This document shows, piece after piece, positions 1 through 7,736 of a DNA stretch of 64,000 bases. The notes under the pieces were generated by a model that worked only from the letters and a program-made list of their open reading frames with translations, searched no databases and had not been told where the DNA came from. The stretch spans positions 1 to 64,000 of the forward strand of contig NZ_JAAIMM010000012.1 in assembly GCF_013300725.1 (NCBI RefSeq), given 5' to 3'. Source of the DNA: Allocoprococcus comes. Its GTDB lineage: Bacteria > Bacillota > Clostridia > Lachnospirales > Lachnospiraceae. Each line of letters starts with the position of its first letter. The stretch's first letter is position 1. The position numbers were made by a program, and so were the translations under genes.

Positions 1-20
1 CCCTCACGACTGACCCTCAA

Positions 21-347
21 TTAGTTCGGCAAACCCTCAAGAACTTTGATTATCCACAAATAGACAATCACACACACTGTCACGATGATCGCGTGCTTTG
101 CGACTGCCTTAGCCTCCAACCAGTATCCTCTCCTCAAGATTCCTCTGTAGCTTCCCATCGTCAGACCAACAACCAGATCAATCGCCGCAATCGCAAAAAA
201 TACATTCCGATAAAGCGGTGCTTCTCTGTAATATGCAGATCCATGGCGTAGCCACTGGGCAAGTAAATAAGATACTTCCAACAATATTAAATCTAACAAA
301 ATAAAATCCCAGTGTTTTAACCAACTGGAAGTTTTCTTTCTGTACAT
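21..347 (-). pseudogene. N-terminal membrane part of a polyprenyl-phosphate sugar-1-phosphate transferase (truncated)
   Basis: The 108 residues look like the start of an exopolysaccharide priming glycosyltransferase (WbaP/WcaJ type), which transfers a sugar phosphate to undecaprenyl phosphate at the membrane. They show hydrophobic segments (about residues 12-32, 47-66 and 86-102) and the family-like stretch YRGILRRGYWLEAK. Full-length members are about 450-480 residues, with a cytoplasmic catalytic domain at the C-terminus. Here the frame ends after IIKVLEGLPN at a TAA, with no catalytic domain before the window edge. The ATG at 347 is chosen over a TTG at 359 that abuts the GAGGG motif. This could be a disrupted gene, a recombination junction, or a frameshift with the rest of the gene outside the window. 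The family assignment is fairly good and the pseudogene status is an inference. Confidence 0.55.
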
Positions 348-438
348 AATTAAACCCAACCCTCTTAAACATTACTTTCGTAATTTGTCTCCTCTAACAT
401 TTATAACATATTTCGCACAAAAGGTAAAGCAATCCCCC

Positions 439-469
439 TGTATAATTCTCTTTTTTGACATTTTTTCAA
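439..469 (-). promoter_or_regulatory. candidate promoter for the sugar transferase gene
   Basis: A TTGAAA -35 (464-469) and a TATACA -10 (439-444) are separated by 19 bases and point at the gene starting at 347. Copies of the 12-base sequence TTTTGTGCGAAA lie on either side (411-422 and 472-483, minus-strand reading) and could be a repeated protein-binding site. The long spacer makes this a weak call. Confidence 0.35.
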
Positions 470-480
470 CTTTTCGCACA

Positions 481-530
481 AAAAAGTCATTAGTTTTGTA
501 TACTTTTTTTCTTAAAACTAATGACTTTTT
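481..530 (-). terminator. terminator of cmk, possibly bidirectional
   Basis: A perfect 17-base-pair inverted repeat (481-497 with 514-530) ends in AAAAA/TTTTT on both sides, so it can work in either direction. It lies 100 bases past the cmk stop codon and insulates cmk from the sugar transferase gene. The 373-629 gap otherwise holds only that gene's candidate promoter and the flanking direct repeats. Confidence 0.85.
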
Positions 531-629
531 AATTATTTATCGATTATTGCATTTTCAATTATAGCTTTTTACCCTTCCCATACAATAATCACCTTTTTTT
601 CTGCTGCAATCTGATTTCTGACAGATTTT

Positions 630-1286
630 CTACTTTTTCAATGCAATGATTGCTTTCACTACATCCTCAATTCCCATCTCAGAGCTATCGATCAGTACTG
701 CATCGTCTGCCTGTTTGAGCGGTGCGATCTCTCTTGTCATATCGCGCTCGTCTCTTTCCTGGATATCCTGCTTGATCTTTCCAAAATCACAGGCTTCTCC
801 TTTTCCTTCCAGTTCTTTGAAACGGCGCATTGCACGGCATTCTACGCTTGCAGTCAGATACACCTTTACATCCGCATGCGGAAGTACATTGGTTCCGATA
901 TCTCTTCCGTCCATAACGACATCCTTTTCTTTTGCAAGATTTCTCTGCAGATCCAGAAGCTTTGCTCGTACTGTCGGTACTGCCGAGCTTACAGATGCCA
1001 TATTTCCAACAGCTTCCTCTCGAAGCTCTCCGGTGATGTTCTCTCCATTTAAATAAACCTGCTGTACACCATTTTCATAACCAAGCTCTACCTTTGCATC
1101 CTCGCATGCTGCCTCGATCTTCTCTACTTCTCCCGGTACGATCCCTTTTTTCAGAAAATGTACGGCAAGTCCGCGGTACATTGCCCCGGTATCTACATAG
1201 ATGAATCCCAGTTCCTTTGCAACCAGTTTTGCGATCGTGCTCTTTCCGGCACCTGCCGGTCCGTCAATTGCGATATTATATCCCAT
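630..1286 (-). CDS. cmk: (d)CMP kinase
   Basis: Cytidylate kinase phosphorylates CMP and dCMP with ATP in pyrimidine nucleotide supply. The 218-residue protein opens with the P-loop GPAGAGKST (residues 8-16), followed by the nucleoside-binding stretch YVDTGAMYRG. The central DGRDIGTNVLPHA motif and the Arg-rich lid near RDERDMTRE are also typical. The ATG at 1286 is preceded by GGGAGG at a normal distance, while an upstream ATG seven codons earlier has no comparable site. It follows the BaiN-like gene by 171 bases, probably as the last gene of the unit starting with the RpiR regulator, and ends at the strong terminator at 481-530. The length is normal for the family. Confidence 0.95.
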   Translation of the reverse strand: MGYNIAIDGPAGAGKSTIAKLVAKELGFIYVDTGAMYRGLAVHFLKKGIVPGEVEKIEAACEDAKVELGYENGVQQVYLNGENITGELREEAVGNMASVSSAVPTVRAKLLDLQRNLAKEKDVVMDGRDIGTNVLPHADVKVYLTASVECRAMRRFKELEGKGEACDFGKIKQDIQERDERDMTREIAPLKQADDAVLIDSSEMGIEDVVKAIIALKK

Positions 1287-1457
1287 TTTGTATCCTCCCT
1301 GTTTCACTCACATTTTGCTGTTCCTGTCCAGATCTGACCGGTTTCTTTTTCCGGCTTTCCGCTGATATTCTCGTCCTCAGCTTTTCTCGACTTCCATCCG
1401 GATCATTTCCTGTTTATGCCATCTCTGGATTGTTATGCGATTTCTATATCCCTAAAA

Positions 1458-2690
1458 CTACCAGATATTACTTCCTGCCGCAAATGCAGTCGACCACGCG
1501 ATCTGCAGGTTGAATCCACCGGTCAGTGCATCCAGATCCAGCACTTCCCCTGCAAAATACAGTCCCTGTACCAGCTTTGATTCCATCGTAGATGGATTGA
1601 CTTCTTTGACTTTTACACCACCCCGTGTAATAATTGCCTCTTTGAAATCCCGAAGCCCGGTCAGTGTCACAGTAAAATGCTTGATCAGATGGACAAAATT
1701 CATCCGCTCTTCTTTTGTGATCACATTGACCTTCTTCTCCGGATCAATGCCGCTTAAGTGGATCATGACCGGAAGTAATTTTGCCGGGAAAAGTCCGGTG
1801 ACTGCATTTTTAAACTGTTTGTTATGGTTCGCATCAAATTCCCGCAGCACTCTTGCATCCAGCTGTTCTTCGGAAAGTGCCGGTTTCAGATCGATCACCA
1901 GCTTTAACTCATGCTTTTTCTGCAGGATTTTACCTACATAGGCACTCGCACTGATGATCAGTGGCCCGCTGACTCCAAAGTGGGTGAATAACATTTCTCC
2001 GAAATCACTGTACAGCTCTTTCTTCCCATCATAGACCGTTGCCTGGACATTCCTGAGGGAAAGCCCCATCAGTGCCGGAATATACTCTTCTCTGACATTC
2101 ATCGGAACCAGTGACGGTGCAGGCTCGGTGATCTTGTGTCCCATCGCTTCTGCGAAACGGTAGCCATCACCGGTTGAACCTGTTGTCTGATAGCTGACAC
2201 CACCGGTTGCGATAATACAGGCATCCCCATCTTCTCTGCTTCCGTCTGCCATCACAAGGTGGGAGAATCTTCCATCCTCTGCCACAACCTTGTCCACATT
2301 GGAATAAAGATGGATGTGCACACCGTTTCGCTTCATTTCCATCTCCAGTGTGCGGATCACATCCGAAGAATGATCCGACTGTGGAAATACACGGTTGCCA
2401 CGCTCAGTCTTCAGACGCAGACCTGCATTTTCAAAGAAATCCATCACATCCTGATTGGTAAATCCATAAAAACTGCTGTACATGAATTTCTCATTGGATA
2501 TCATATTCTGGAAAAGCTCTTCTACATCACAGGCATTGGTGACGTTGCATCTGCCTTTTCCTGTGATAAAAAGCTTCTTCCCAAGTTTTTCATTTTTCTC
2601 AAATACGTGGACTTCATTGCCATTTTTCGCCGCAAATATGGATGCGAACATACCGGCAGCTCCGCCCCCTACGATCAGTACTTTACTCAT
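1458..2690 (-). CDS. BaiN/HI0933-like FAD-dependent oxidoreductase
   Basis: This 410-residue flavoprotein has the N-terminal dinucleotide-binding motif GGGAAGMFASIFAAKNG and the signature GKKLFITGKGRCNVTNA of the HI0933/BaiN family. A C-terminal FAD-binding stretch follows (ALTGGFNLQIAWSTAFAAGSNI). Named members include BaiN, which acts in bile-acid dehydroxylation, but most family members have no known substrate, so bile-acid activity should not be assumed. Its start codon overlaps the stop codon of the upstream regulator gene by four bases (ATGA), so the two are translationally coupled. In Clostridia this gene is often found next to cmk, as here. Confidence 0.85.
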   Translation of the reverse strand: MSKVLIVGGGAAGMFASIFAAKNGNEVHVFEKNEKLGKKLFITGKGRCNVTNACDVEELFQNMISNEKFMYSSFYGFTNQDVMDFFENAGLRLKTERGNRVFPQSDHSSDVIRTLEMEMKRNGVHIHLYSNVDKVVAEDGRFSHLVMADGSREDGDACIIATGGVSYQTTGSTGDGYRFAEAMGHKITEPAPSLVPMNVREEYIPALMGLSLRNVQATVYDGKKELYSDFGEMLFTHFGVSGPLIISASAYVGKILQKKHELKLVIDLKPALSEEQLDARVLREFDANHNKQFKNAVTGLFPAKLLPVMIHLSGIDPEKKVNVITKEERMNFVHLIKHFTVTLTGLRDFKEAIITRGGVKVKEVNPSTMESKLVQGLYFAGEVLDLDALTGGFNLQIAWSTAFAAGSNIW

Positions 2691-3586
2691 TTGATCCTTA
2701 CCTCATCTTCTACAGGCTCCAGCTCATCTCTGGAATAAACCTGATATTCGTCCCAGATGTCCTCCAGTGTCTCCAGCGTCTCGATGACATCATCCTGCTT
2801 CTTCATACAGAGTGCAACCACCAGTGCATTGATCACACTGAGCGGTGCAACCAGGGAATCTACGATGGATGCCATATCACTCTTGGCGATCAGGTTGCAG
2901 GAGGAATAGAGATTCATCGGAGAATTCACGCTGTCGGTCAGGGTGATTACCTTTGCTTTCCGGTTGCTGGCAAATTCCAGCGCTTTTAAAGTACGCATGG
3001 AATACCGCGGAAAACTGATCCCGATGATCACATCTTCTTCCCCGATCCGGATCAGCTGCTCAAAAATCTCGCTGGAACTGTTGGTATCGACCTCTACCAC
3101 ATCCTCACAGATCAGATTCAGATAGAAAGTCAGGAATTTCGCCAGCGGTGCACAGCTTCGGATTCCAATTACATAAACCTTTTTTGCCGCAAGGATCGTA
3201 TCCACTGCCAGCTCAAATGCATGATTGTCCACGGATTCCAGTGTCTGCTTGATCTTCTCGATATCAGACTGCAGAACCGTCGCCAGAATCTCACTCCGGT
3301 CGATCCGTCCGTAGGTCACTTCCATACGCTGGATGGAATTCAGCTTGGTACGAACCAGCTCTCCCAGTGCTTTCTGGAATTCCGGATAGCCTTTGTATCC
3401 AAGCTGTGTCGCGAAACGGACAACCGTTGATTCGCTGACACCAACTGCCTCTCCCATCTTTGCAGCCGTCAGGAAGGCTGCTTTATCATAATTTTCTTTG
3501 ATGTAATCCGCAAGCCGCTTCTGTCCTTTGCTGAACTTCGGATATCTCTCATCAATTCTTATCAGTAACTCATTTTTTGTGCTCAC
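2687..3586 (-). CDS. MurR/RpiR family transcriptional regulator
   Basis: The protein has an N-terminal RpiR helix-turn-helix (about residues 1-77, including SESTVVRFATQLGYKGYPEFQ) and a C-terminal SIS sugar-phosphate-binding domain (about 125-255), 299 residues in all. Family members sense phosphosugars and control nearby catabolic genes. No sugar gene is adjacent here, so the target is unknown; it could act on its own operon or on the divergent-function neighbours. The start codon is GTG, supported by GGAGG seven bases upstream. It is the first gene of the regulator-flavoprotein-cmk unit. The terminator of the preceding operon (3677-3709) separates it from the carboxyltransferase gene. Confidence 0.9.
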   Translation of the reverse strand: MSTKNELLIRIDERYPKFSKGQKRLADYIKENYDKAAFLTAAKMGEAVGVSESTVVRFATQLGYKGYPEFQKALGELVRTKLNSIQRMEVTYGRIDRSEILATVLQSDIEKIKQTLESVDNHAFELAVDTILAAKKVYVIGIRSCAPLAKFLTFYLNLICEDVVEVDTNSSSEIFEQLIRIGEEDVIIGISFPRYSMRTLKALEFASNRKAKVITLTDSVNSPMNLYSSCNLIAKSDMASIVDSLVAPLSVINALVVALCMKKQDDVIETLETLEDIWDEYQVYSRDELEPVEDEVRIK

Positions 3587-3676
3587 AATTTGCCTCCAAA
3601 TAAGAAACGTGCCTTTTTATAAAATCATTTACTTCTATTATAAATAAGGTCACAACCCTTTTTATTATAAGCAAAA

Positions 3677-3709
3677 GAGCCATAAAATTCAACTCGAATT
3701 TTATGGCTC
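3677..3709 (-). terminator. rho-independent terminator of the Na+-pump operon
   Basis: A perfect 14-bp stem (3677-3690 with 3696-3709, five-base loop) is followed on the minus strand by TTTTGCTTATAAT. It sits 60 bases past the stop of the 5S-like carboxyltransferase gene. The tail also contains TATAAT, so the promoter of the RpiR regulator may begin here. Confidence 0.9.
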
Positions 3710-3769
3710 CTGAAGTTACGTTTTGCTCACAAAATACTGTCTGTAACAGCTTTCGTCAGTTCGTCGCTA

Positions 3770-5179
3770 TTATACCGGATAACTTCCGTCTTTTGCAATT
3801 GTAGCATCTACTTTCTTCTCCTGTGCCTCGCGGTATTTGAAGAAGTCTGTAGCTACCTGCGGGAAGAGTGCGTAGCTGAGTACGTCTTCATCCTGCTCTT
3901 TGTACTGTTCCATCTCTTTTTCAAGAGTAGCAAGTTCATCCGGGATCAGATCTGCCGGACGGCATGTGATAACTTCCGGATTGTCTCCAAGTACTTTCTT
4001 AACAACATCCGGGTTGAACGGTTTAACAGTTGCACCGTATTTTCCGCTCAGGATGTCTTTTGTCTCTTTTGTTGCCATCTTGTAGCGTTCGCCCATCAGG
4101 ACATTGAATACTGCCTGTGTACCAACGATCTGTGATGACGGAGTAACCAGCGGTGGTTCACCAAGGTCTTTACGAACTCTCGGTACTTCTTCAAGTACGT
4201 CGTAGAACTTGTCTTCTGCTCCCTGCTCTTTGAGCTGAGAAGTAAGGTTGGAAAGCATTCCGCCCGGTACCTGGTACAGAAGAGTCTTGATGTTAACACC
4301 AAGGTTCTTCGGATTGAGAAGTCCGCTGTCAAGTGCTTCGTCACGGATCGGACGGAAGTAATCAGCGATCTCAGCCAGAAGACTCTGGTCAAATCCTGTA
4401 TCATAAGGTGTTCCTTTGAAAGTCTCAACCATAACTTCTGTTGCTGGCTGGGAAGTTCCAAGTGCGAACGGTGAAATAGCAGTATCGATCACGTCTACAC
4501 CGGCTTCAACTGCTTTTAAGTATGTCATTGAAGCAACACCTGATGTGTAATGTGTATGCAGCTGGATCGGGATATCAACAGCTTCTTTCAATGCTCCGAC
4601 AAGTTCTGTTGCCTTGTACGGAAGAAGAAGTCCTGCCATATCTTTGATACAGATAGAGTTTGCACCCATATCTTCGATTCTCTTGGCGATGTCTACCCAG
4701 TAATCTAAGGTATAAGCATCTCCAAGTGTATAAGAAAGTGCGATCTGTGCTTCTGCTTTCTCAGCGTTAGCTGCTTTTACTGCTGTCTGAAGGTTTCTAA
4801 GGTCATTCAGACAGTCAAAAATACGAATGATATCGATTCCATTTGCAACAGATTTCTTAACGAAGTATTCTACTACGTCATCTGCATATGGACGGTATCC
4901 AAGGATGTTCTGTCCACGGAAGAGCATCTGAAGTTTGGTGTTCTTGAATCCGTCACGGAATTTACGAAGTCTTGACCATGGATCTTCATGCAGGAAACGA
5001 AGGGATGCATCAAATGTAGCTCCGCCCCAGCATTCTACGGAATGGTATCCGACTTTGTCCATTTTATCTACGATCGGAAGCATCTGTTCTGTGGTAAGTC
5101 TTGTTGCGATCAGGGACTGATGCGCATCACGCAGAACTGTTTCCGTAATCTTAATCGGTTTCTTTTCAATTGCTGCCAT
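3770..5179 (-). CDS. oadA: 5S-type (pyruvate/oxaloacetate) carboxyltransferase subunit
   Basis: This is the HMGL-like carboxyltransferase found in oxaloacetate decarboxylase alpha, pyruvate carboxylase and the 5S subunit of transcarboxylase. It moves CO2 between oxaloacetate/pyruvate and carboxybiotin. Motifs are RDAHQSLIATR near the N-terminus, ECWGGATFD, the metal ligands QLHTHYTSG, and the carbamylated-lysine region SICIKDMAG. The C-terminus has the conserved PYC_OADA domain but no biotin domain, which is why the separate carrier gene (6550-6915) is needed. The ATG at 5179 follows GGAGGAAG, giving 469 residues; a TTG five codons upstream is unlikely. It is the last gene of a five-gene operon and is separated from the beta subunit by a structured spacer. 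The symbol is by homology; the true cellular reaction is uncertain. Confidence 0.85.
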   Translation of the reverse strand: MAAIEKKPIKITETVLRDAHQSLIATRLTTEQMLPIVDKMDKVGYHSVECWGGATFDASLRFLHEDPWSRLRKFRDGFKNTKLQMLFRGQNILGYRPYADDVVEYFVKKSVANGIDIIRIFDCLNDLRNLQTAVKAANAEKAEAQIALSYTLGDAYTLDYWVDIAKRIEDMGANSICIKDMAGLLLPYKATELVGALKEAVDIPIQLHTHYTSGVASMTYLKAVEAGVDVIDTAISPFALGTSQPATEVMVETFKGTPYDTGFDQSLLAEIADYFRPIRDEALDSGLLNPKNLGVNIKTLLYQVPGGMLSNLTSQLKEQGAEDKFYDVLEEVPRVRKDLGEPPLVTPSSQIVGTQAVFNVLMGERYKMATKETKDILSGKYGATVKPFNPDVVKKVLGDNPEVITCRPADLIPDELATLEKEMEQYKEQDEDVLSYALFPQVATDFFKYREAQEKKVDATIAKDGSYPV

Positions 5180-5234
5180 TATATCTTCCTCCAATTATTA
5201 TAAGGTTTATTACGCTCCAGGATTGTTATCTCAC

Positions 5235-5364
5235 TGTCAGATACGCGCTGCTCGCAGCGCTAAGGGAACCTGACGGTTTCCTTCTGTGCCTGATGGCACA
5301 GTCTGACATTTCGATAGCAACCGCGATTTGCCCTTGCAAGCAAGCAAATCGCTTCCTGTTGCTA
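5235..5364 (-). other. structured intergenic element (cloverleaf-like plus nested hairpin)
   Basis: A 7-bp closing stem (5235-5241 with 5302-5308) encloses three perfect or near-perfect hairpins with four-base loops: 5245-5260, 5264-5281 and 5284-5301. Next to it a second hairpin pairs 5315-5321 with 5358-5364 and, inside that, 5323-5330 with 5345-5352. The outer arm of this second hairpin includes the TAG stop of the beta subunit gene. The element lies inside one operon and has no U-run, so it is not a simple terminator. It may set RNA processing or stability between the membrane and soluble subunits, or be a dispersed repeat. Confidence 0.6.
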
Positions 5365-6513
5365 CATAACTCCGAAAATTGCCATAAATGTTCCGGCTGC
5401 TACGGCTGTTCCGATAACTCCGGCTACGTTCGGTCCCATTGCATGCATCAGAAGGAAGTTGGTCGGATCTGCTTCCGCTCCTACTTTCTGGGATACACGG
5501 GCTGCCATAGGTACGGCAGATACTCCGGCTGAACCGATCAGCGGGTTAACTTTGCCATGCGTAGCGACGCACATAAGTTTTCCGAACAGGACACCTGCTG
5601 CAGTACCGAATGCAAATGCGATAAGACCAAGTACTACGATCTTCAGTGTGCTGACATTCAGGAATGCTTCCGCACTTGTTGTTGCACCTACAGATGTTCC
5701 AAGCAGGATAACTACGATGTACATCATTGCGTTGGATGCAGTCTCTGTCAGCTGTCTTACAACACCGGATTCCTTGAACAGGTTACCAAGCATCAGCATA
5801 CCAACCAGCGGAGCTGTTGTCGGAAGGATCATACATACAACGATTGTTACGATGATCGGGAACAGGATCTTCTCAAGCTGTGTAACCGGACGAAGCTGTC
5901 CCATTTTGATCTTTCTTTCCTTCTCTGTTGTGAGAAGCTTCATGATCGGCGGCTGGATGATCGGAACCAGTGACATGTACGAGTACGCCGCCACGGCGAT
6001 CGGTCCCATCAGAGCCGTCTGCTGGAGCTTACCTGCAAGGAAGATGGATGTCGGTCCGTCTGCTCCACCGATGATGGAAATAGCAGCTGCTGCTTTATCA
6101 GAGAAACCAAGAGCCATCGCACCAAGATAAGCTGCGAAAATACCAAACTGTGCTGCCGCACCGAGGAGGAAGCTCATCGGGTTGGCGATCAGCGGTCCGA
6201 AGTCAGTCATCGCACCGACACCCATGAAAATAAGTGACGGGAGAATAGACCACTCATCCAGCTGGAAGAAGTAATACAAAAGTCCGCCCGTTCCGTTTGC
6301 CGAATCTTCTGCATGAAGCATGATATCCGGGTAAATATTTACCAGGAGCATACCAAATGCAATCGGTACAAGCAGAAGCGGTTCAAACCCATGCTTGATT
6401 GCAAGATAAAGGAAAAAACATGCAACTGCGATCATGATGTAGTTACCCCAAGTCAGGTTGAGGAACGCAGTCTGCTGCACGAGGTTTCCCAGTGTGTTAG
6501 TGATATATTCCAT
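5362..6513 (-). CDS. oadB: Na+-translocating decarboxylase beta subunit
   Basis: This is the membrane subunit of the biotin-dependent Na+ pumps (OadB/MmdB/GcdB). It decarboxylates carboxybiotin and exports Na+ across the cytoplasmic membrane. The 383-residue protein has about nine to eleven hydrophobic segments. It carries the conserved intramembrane motif [16 protein letters not shown] (about residues 148-163), whose aspartate is essential in characterised homologues, and the C-terminal [18 protein letters not shown] and [18 protein letters not shown] regions. Length and motifs are normal. It lies 36 bases after the biotin carrier gene. Together these genes would couple a decarboxylation to a sodium gradient. 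Confidence 0.93.
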   Translation of the reverse strand: MEYITNTLGNLVQQTAFLNLTWGNYIMIAVACFFLYLAIKHGFEPLLLVPIAFGMLLVNIYPDIMLHAEDSANGTGGLLYYFFQLDEWSILPSLIFMGVGAMTDFGPLIANPMSFLLGAAAQFGIFAAYLGAMALGFSDKAAAAISIIGGADGPTSIFLAGKLQQTALMGPIAVAAYSYMSLVPIIQPPIMKLLTTEKERKIKMGQLRPVTQLEKILFPIIVTIVVCMILPTTAPLVGMLMLGNLFKESGVVRQLTETASNAMMYIVVILLGTSVGATTSAEAFLNVSTLKIVVLGLIAFAFGTAAGVLFGKLMCVATHGKVNPLIGSAGVSAVPMAARVSQKVGAEADPTNFLLMHAMGPNVAGVIGTAVAAGTFMAIFGVM

Positions 6514-6549
6514 GTTATAACCTCCTGTTTTTCAAAAGGATGTTGCTCC

Positions 6550-6915
6550 TTAGTTCAATGTAGCCAGTGTCTGTCCTGCTTCTACTGCATCACCTACTGC
6601 TACATCGATACTTGCAACTGTTCCGTCTTCCGGAGCTACAACAGGAATTTCCATCTTCATTGCTTCTACGATAAGAACTGCATCACCGCGGGATACTTTC
6701 TGTCCTACGCTTGCTTCGATCTTAAATACTTTTCCGGCTGCACCAGCTTCTACTTTGATGCTTCCTGCTCCGGCTGCTGCTTTCGGAGCTGCCTTTGGTG
6801 CTGCTTTCGGAGCTGCCTTTGGTGCTGCTGCAGGTGCTGCAGCTGCTCCGTTTCCGTTTTCTTCTACTGTAACATCATATACGTTGCCGTTAACTGTGAT
6901 TGTATAGTTTTTCAT
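6550..6915 (-). CDS. biotin carboxyl carrier protein of the Na+ pump (1.3S-like)
   Basis: The 121-residue protein has a biotinyl domain at its C-terminus with the biotinylation motif EAMKMEIPV (Lys about 87) and flanking glycines. An Ala/Pro/Lys linker (about residues 24-49) is built of AAPK repeats, which is typical of the flexible arms of decarboxylase carriers. The N-terminal MKNYTITVNGNVYDVTVEE matches the start of MmdC/GcdC/1.3S proteins. It shuttles carboxybiotin between the two soluble carboxyltransferases and the membrane beta subunit. No biotin ligase is seen in the window, so biotinylation must come from a gene elsewhere. Confidence 0.92.
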   Translation of the reverse strand: MKNYTITVNGNVYDVTVEENGNGAAAAPAAAPKAAPKAAPKAAPKAAAGAGSIKVEAGAAGKVFKIEASVGQKVSRGDAVLIVEAMKMEIPVVAPEDGTVASIDVAVGDAVEAGQTLATLN

Positions 6916-6942
6916 CTTTAAATCCTCCTGATTCTATTCGCA

Positions 6943-7722
6943 CTATGCATTCCATTTGTTTGATTTTCTTCTCTTGATAGAACGTACTACAAATCCGTCT
7001 GTAGTAGTTCCTTCTGCTGCCGCGATCGCTGCTGCGATAACTGCAACAAGTTCGGTATCATCCATTTCTTCTGCTTCTTCTACAGCTGCTGCCACTGCCG
7101 GAGCCGGTGCTGCTTTCGGAGCTTCTTCTTTTTTCTTCTTGGATGTACCGTTAAGTAATGCAGGAACGTATTTGATCAGGGAAATGATGAAGCTCATGAA
7201 AATAAGCATTACGAATACAGTTCCCATACCAAGTAATGTGTTAAGTCCCGCTTTTTCAAGGATTTCGCTCATACCATAATGAGCATTGACTGTAAATGAT
7301 TCCAGAGTCATATCTTCATCGAATACGAATTCCAGATCTGCACTTCTGTCAGAAAATGTAGCCGGTGCAGTTACTGTAACTCCTGTAGAAGTTGCTTTGA
7401 ATTCATAGTCTTTATGACTTTCATAATCGCCGCATTCTTCCAGGGATGCTTTCCATCCTTCCAGTGCAGTTGCAAAATCATCTGCTTCCATCATTACACC
7501 GGTCTGGCTTTCAAACTGTGCCATCAGATATCCCTGGTTCCAGTCAGACATCTCTGTGATCTGGTCACTTGAGATGGATCCGCTCTGAATGATATCAAAA
7601 ACAGAATCACAGGACTGGCTCAGTGTATCTTTATCGTAGCTGACGGTCTTTGCATTTCCGCAGCCTGCAAGGCCGAGCACAAGTACCAGAACTGCGACTA
7701 CTAAACTAATCTTTTTCTTCAC
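6943..7722 (-). CDS. OadG-like gamma subunit with lipoprotein N-terminus
   Basis: The C-terminal third resembles OadG/MmdD, the small subunit that assembles Na+-pump decarboxylases. It has one membrane segment (GMGTVFVMLIFMSFIISLIKYV, about residues 165-186), an Ala/Pro linker, and DDTELVAVIAAAIAAAEG followed by FVVRSIKRR. Unusually, the N-terminus is a lipoprotein signal (MKKKISLVVAVLVLVLGLAGC, lipobox LAGC) followed by an extra domain of about 130 residues that would lie outside the membrane. Typical OadG proteins are 80-120 residues; this one is 259. The start is GTG with GAGGTG upstream. It sits between the 12S-like and carrier genes, which supports the assignment. The extra domain has no function I can name. 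Confidence 0.75.
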   Translation of the reverse strand: MKKKISLVVAVLVLVLGLAGCGNAKTVSYDKDTLSQSCDSVFDIIQSGSISSDQITEMSDWNQGYLMAQFESQTGVMMEADDFATALEGWKASLEECGDYESHKDYEFKATSTGVTVTAPATFSDRSADLEFVFDEDMTLESFTVNAHYGMSEILEKAGLNTLLGMGTVFVMLIFMSFIISLIKYVPALLNGTSKKKKEEAPKAAPAPAVAAAVEEAEEMDDTELVAVIAAAIAAAEGTTTDGFVVRSIKRRKSNKWNA

Positions 7723-7736
7723 TTCGCTTCACCTCG

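Noticed and set aside
1308-1457. Gene or element between the BaiN-like gene and cmk
   Set aside because: No frame with a ribosome site and no clear hairpin or promoter was seen; it appears to be a plain spacer.
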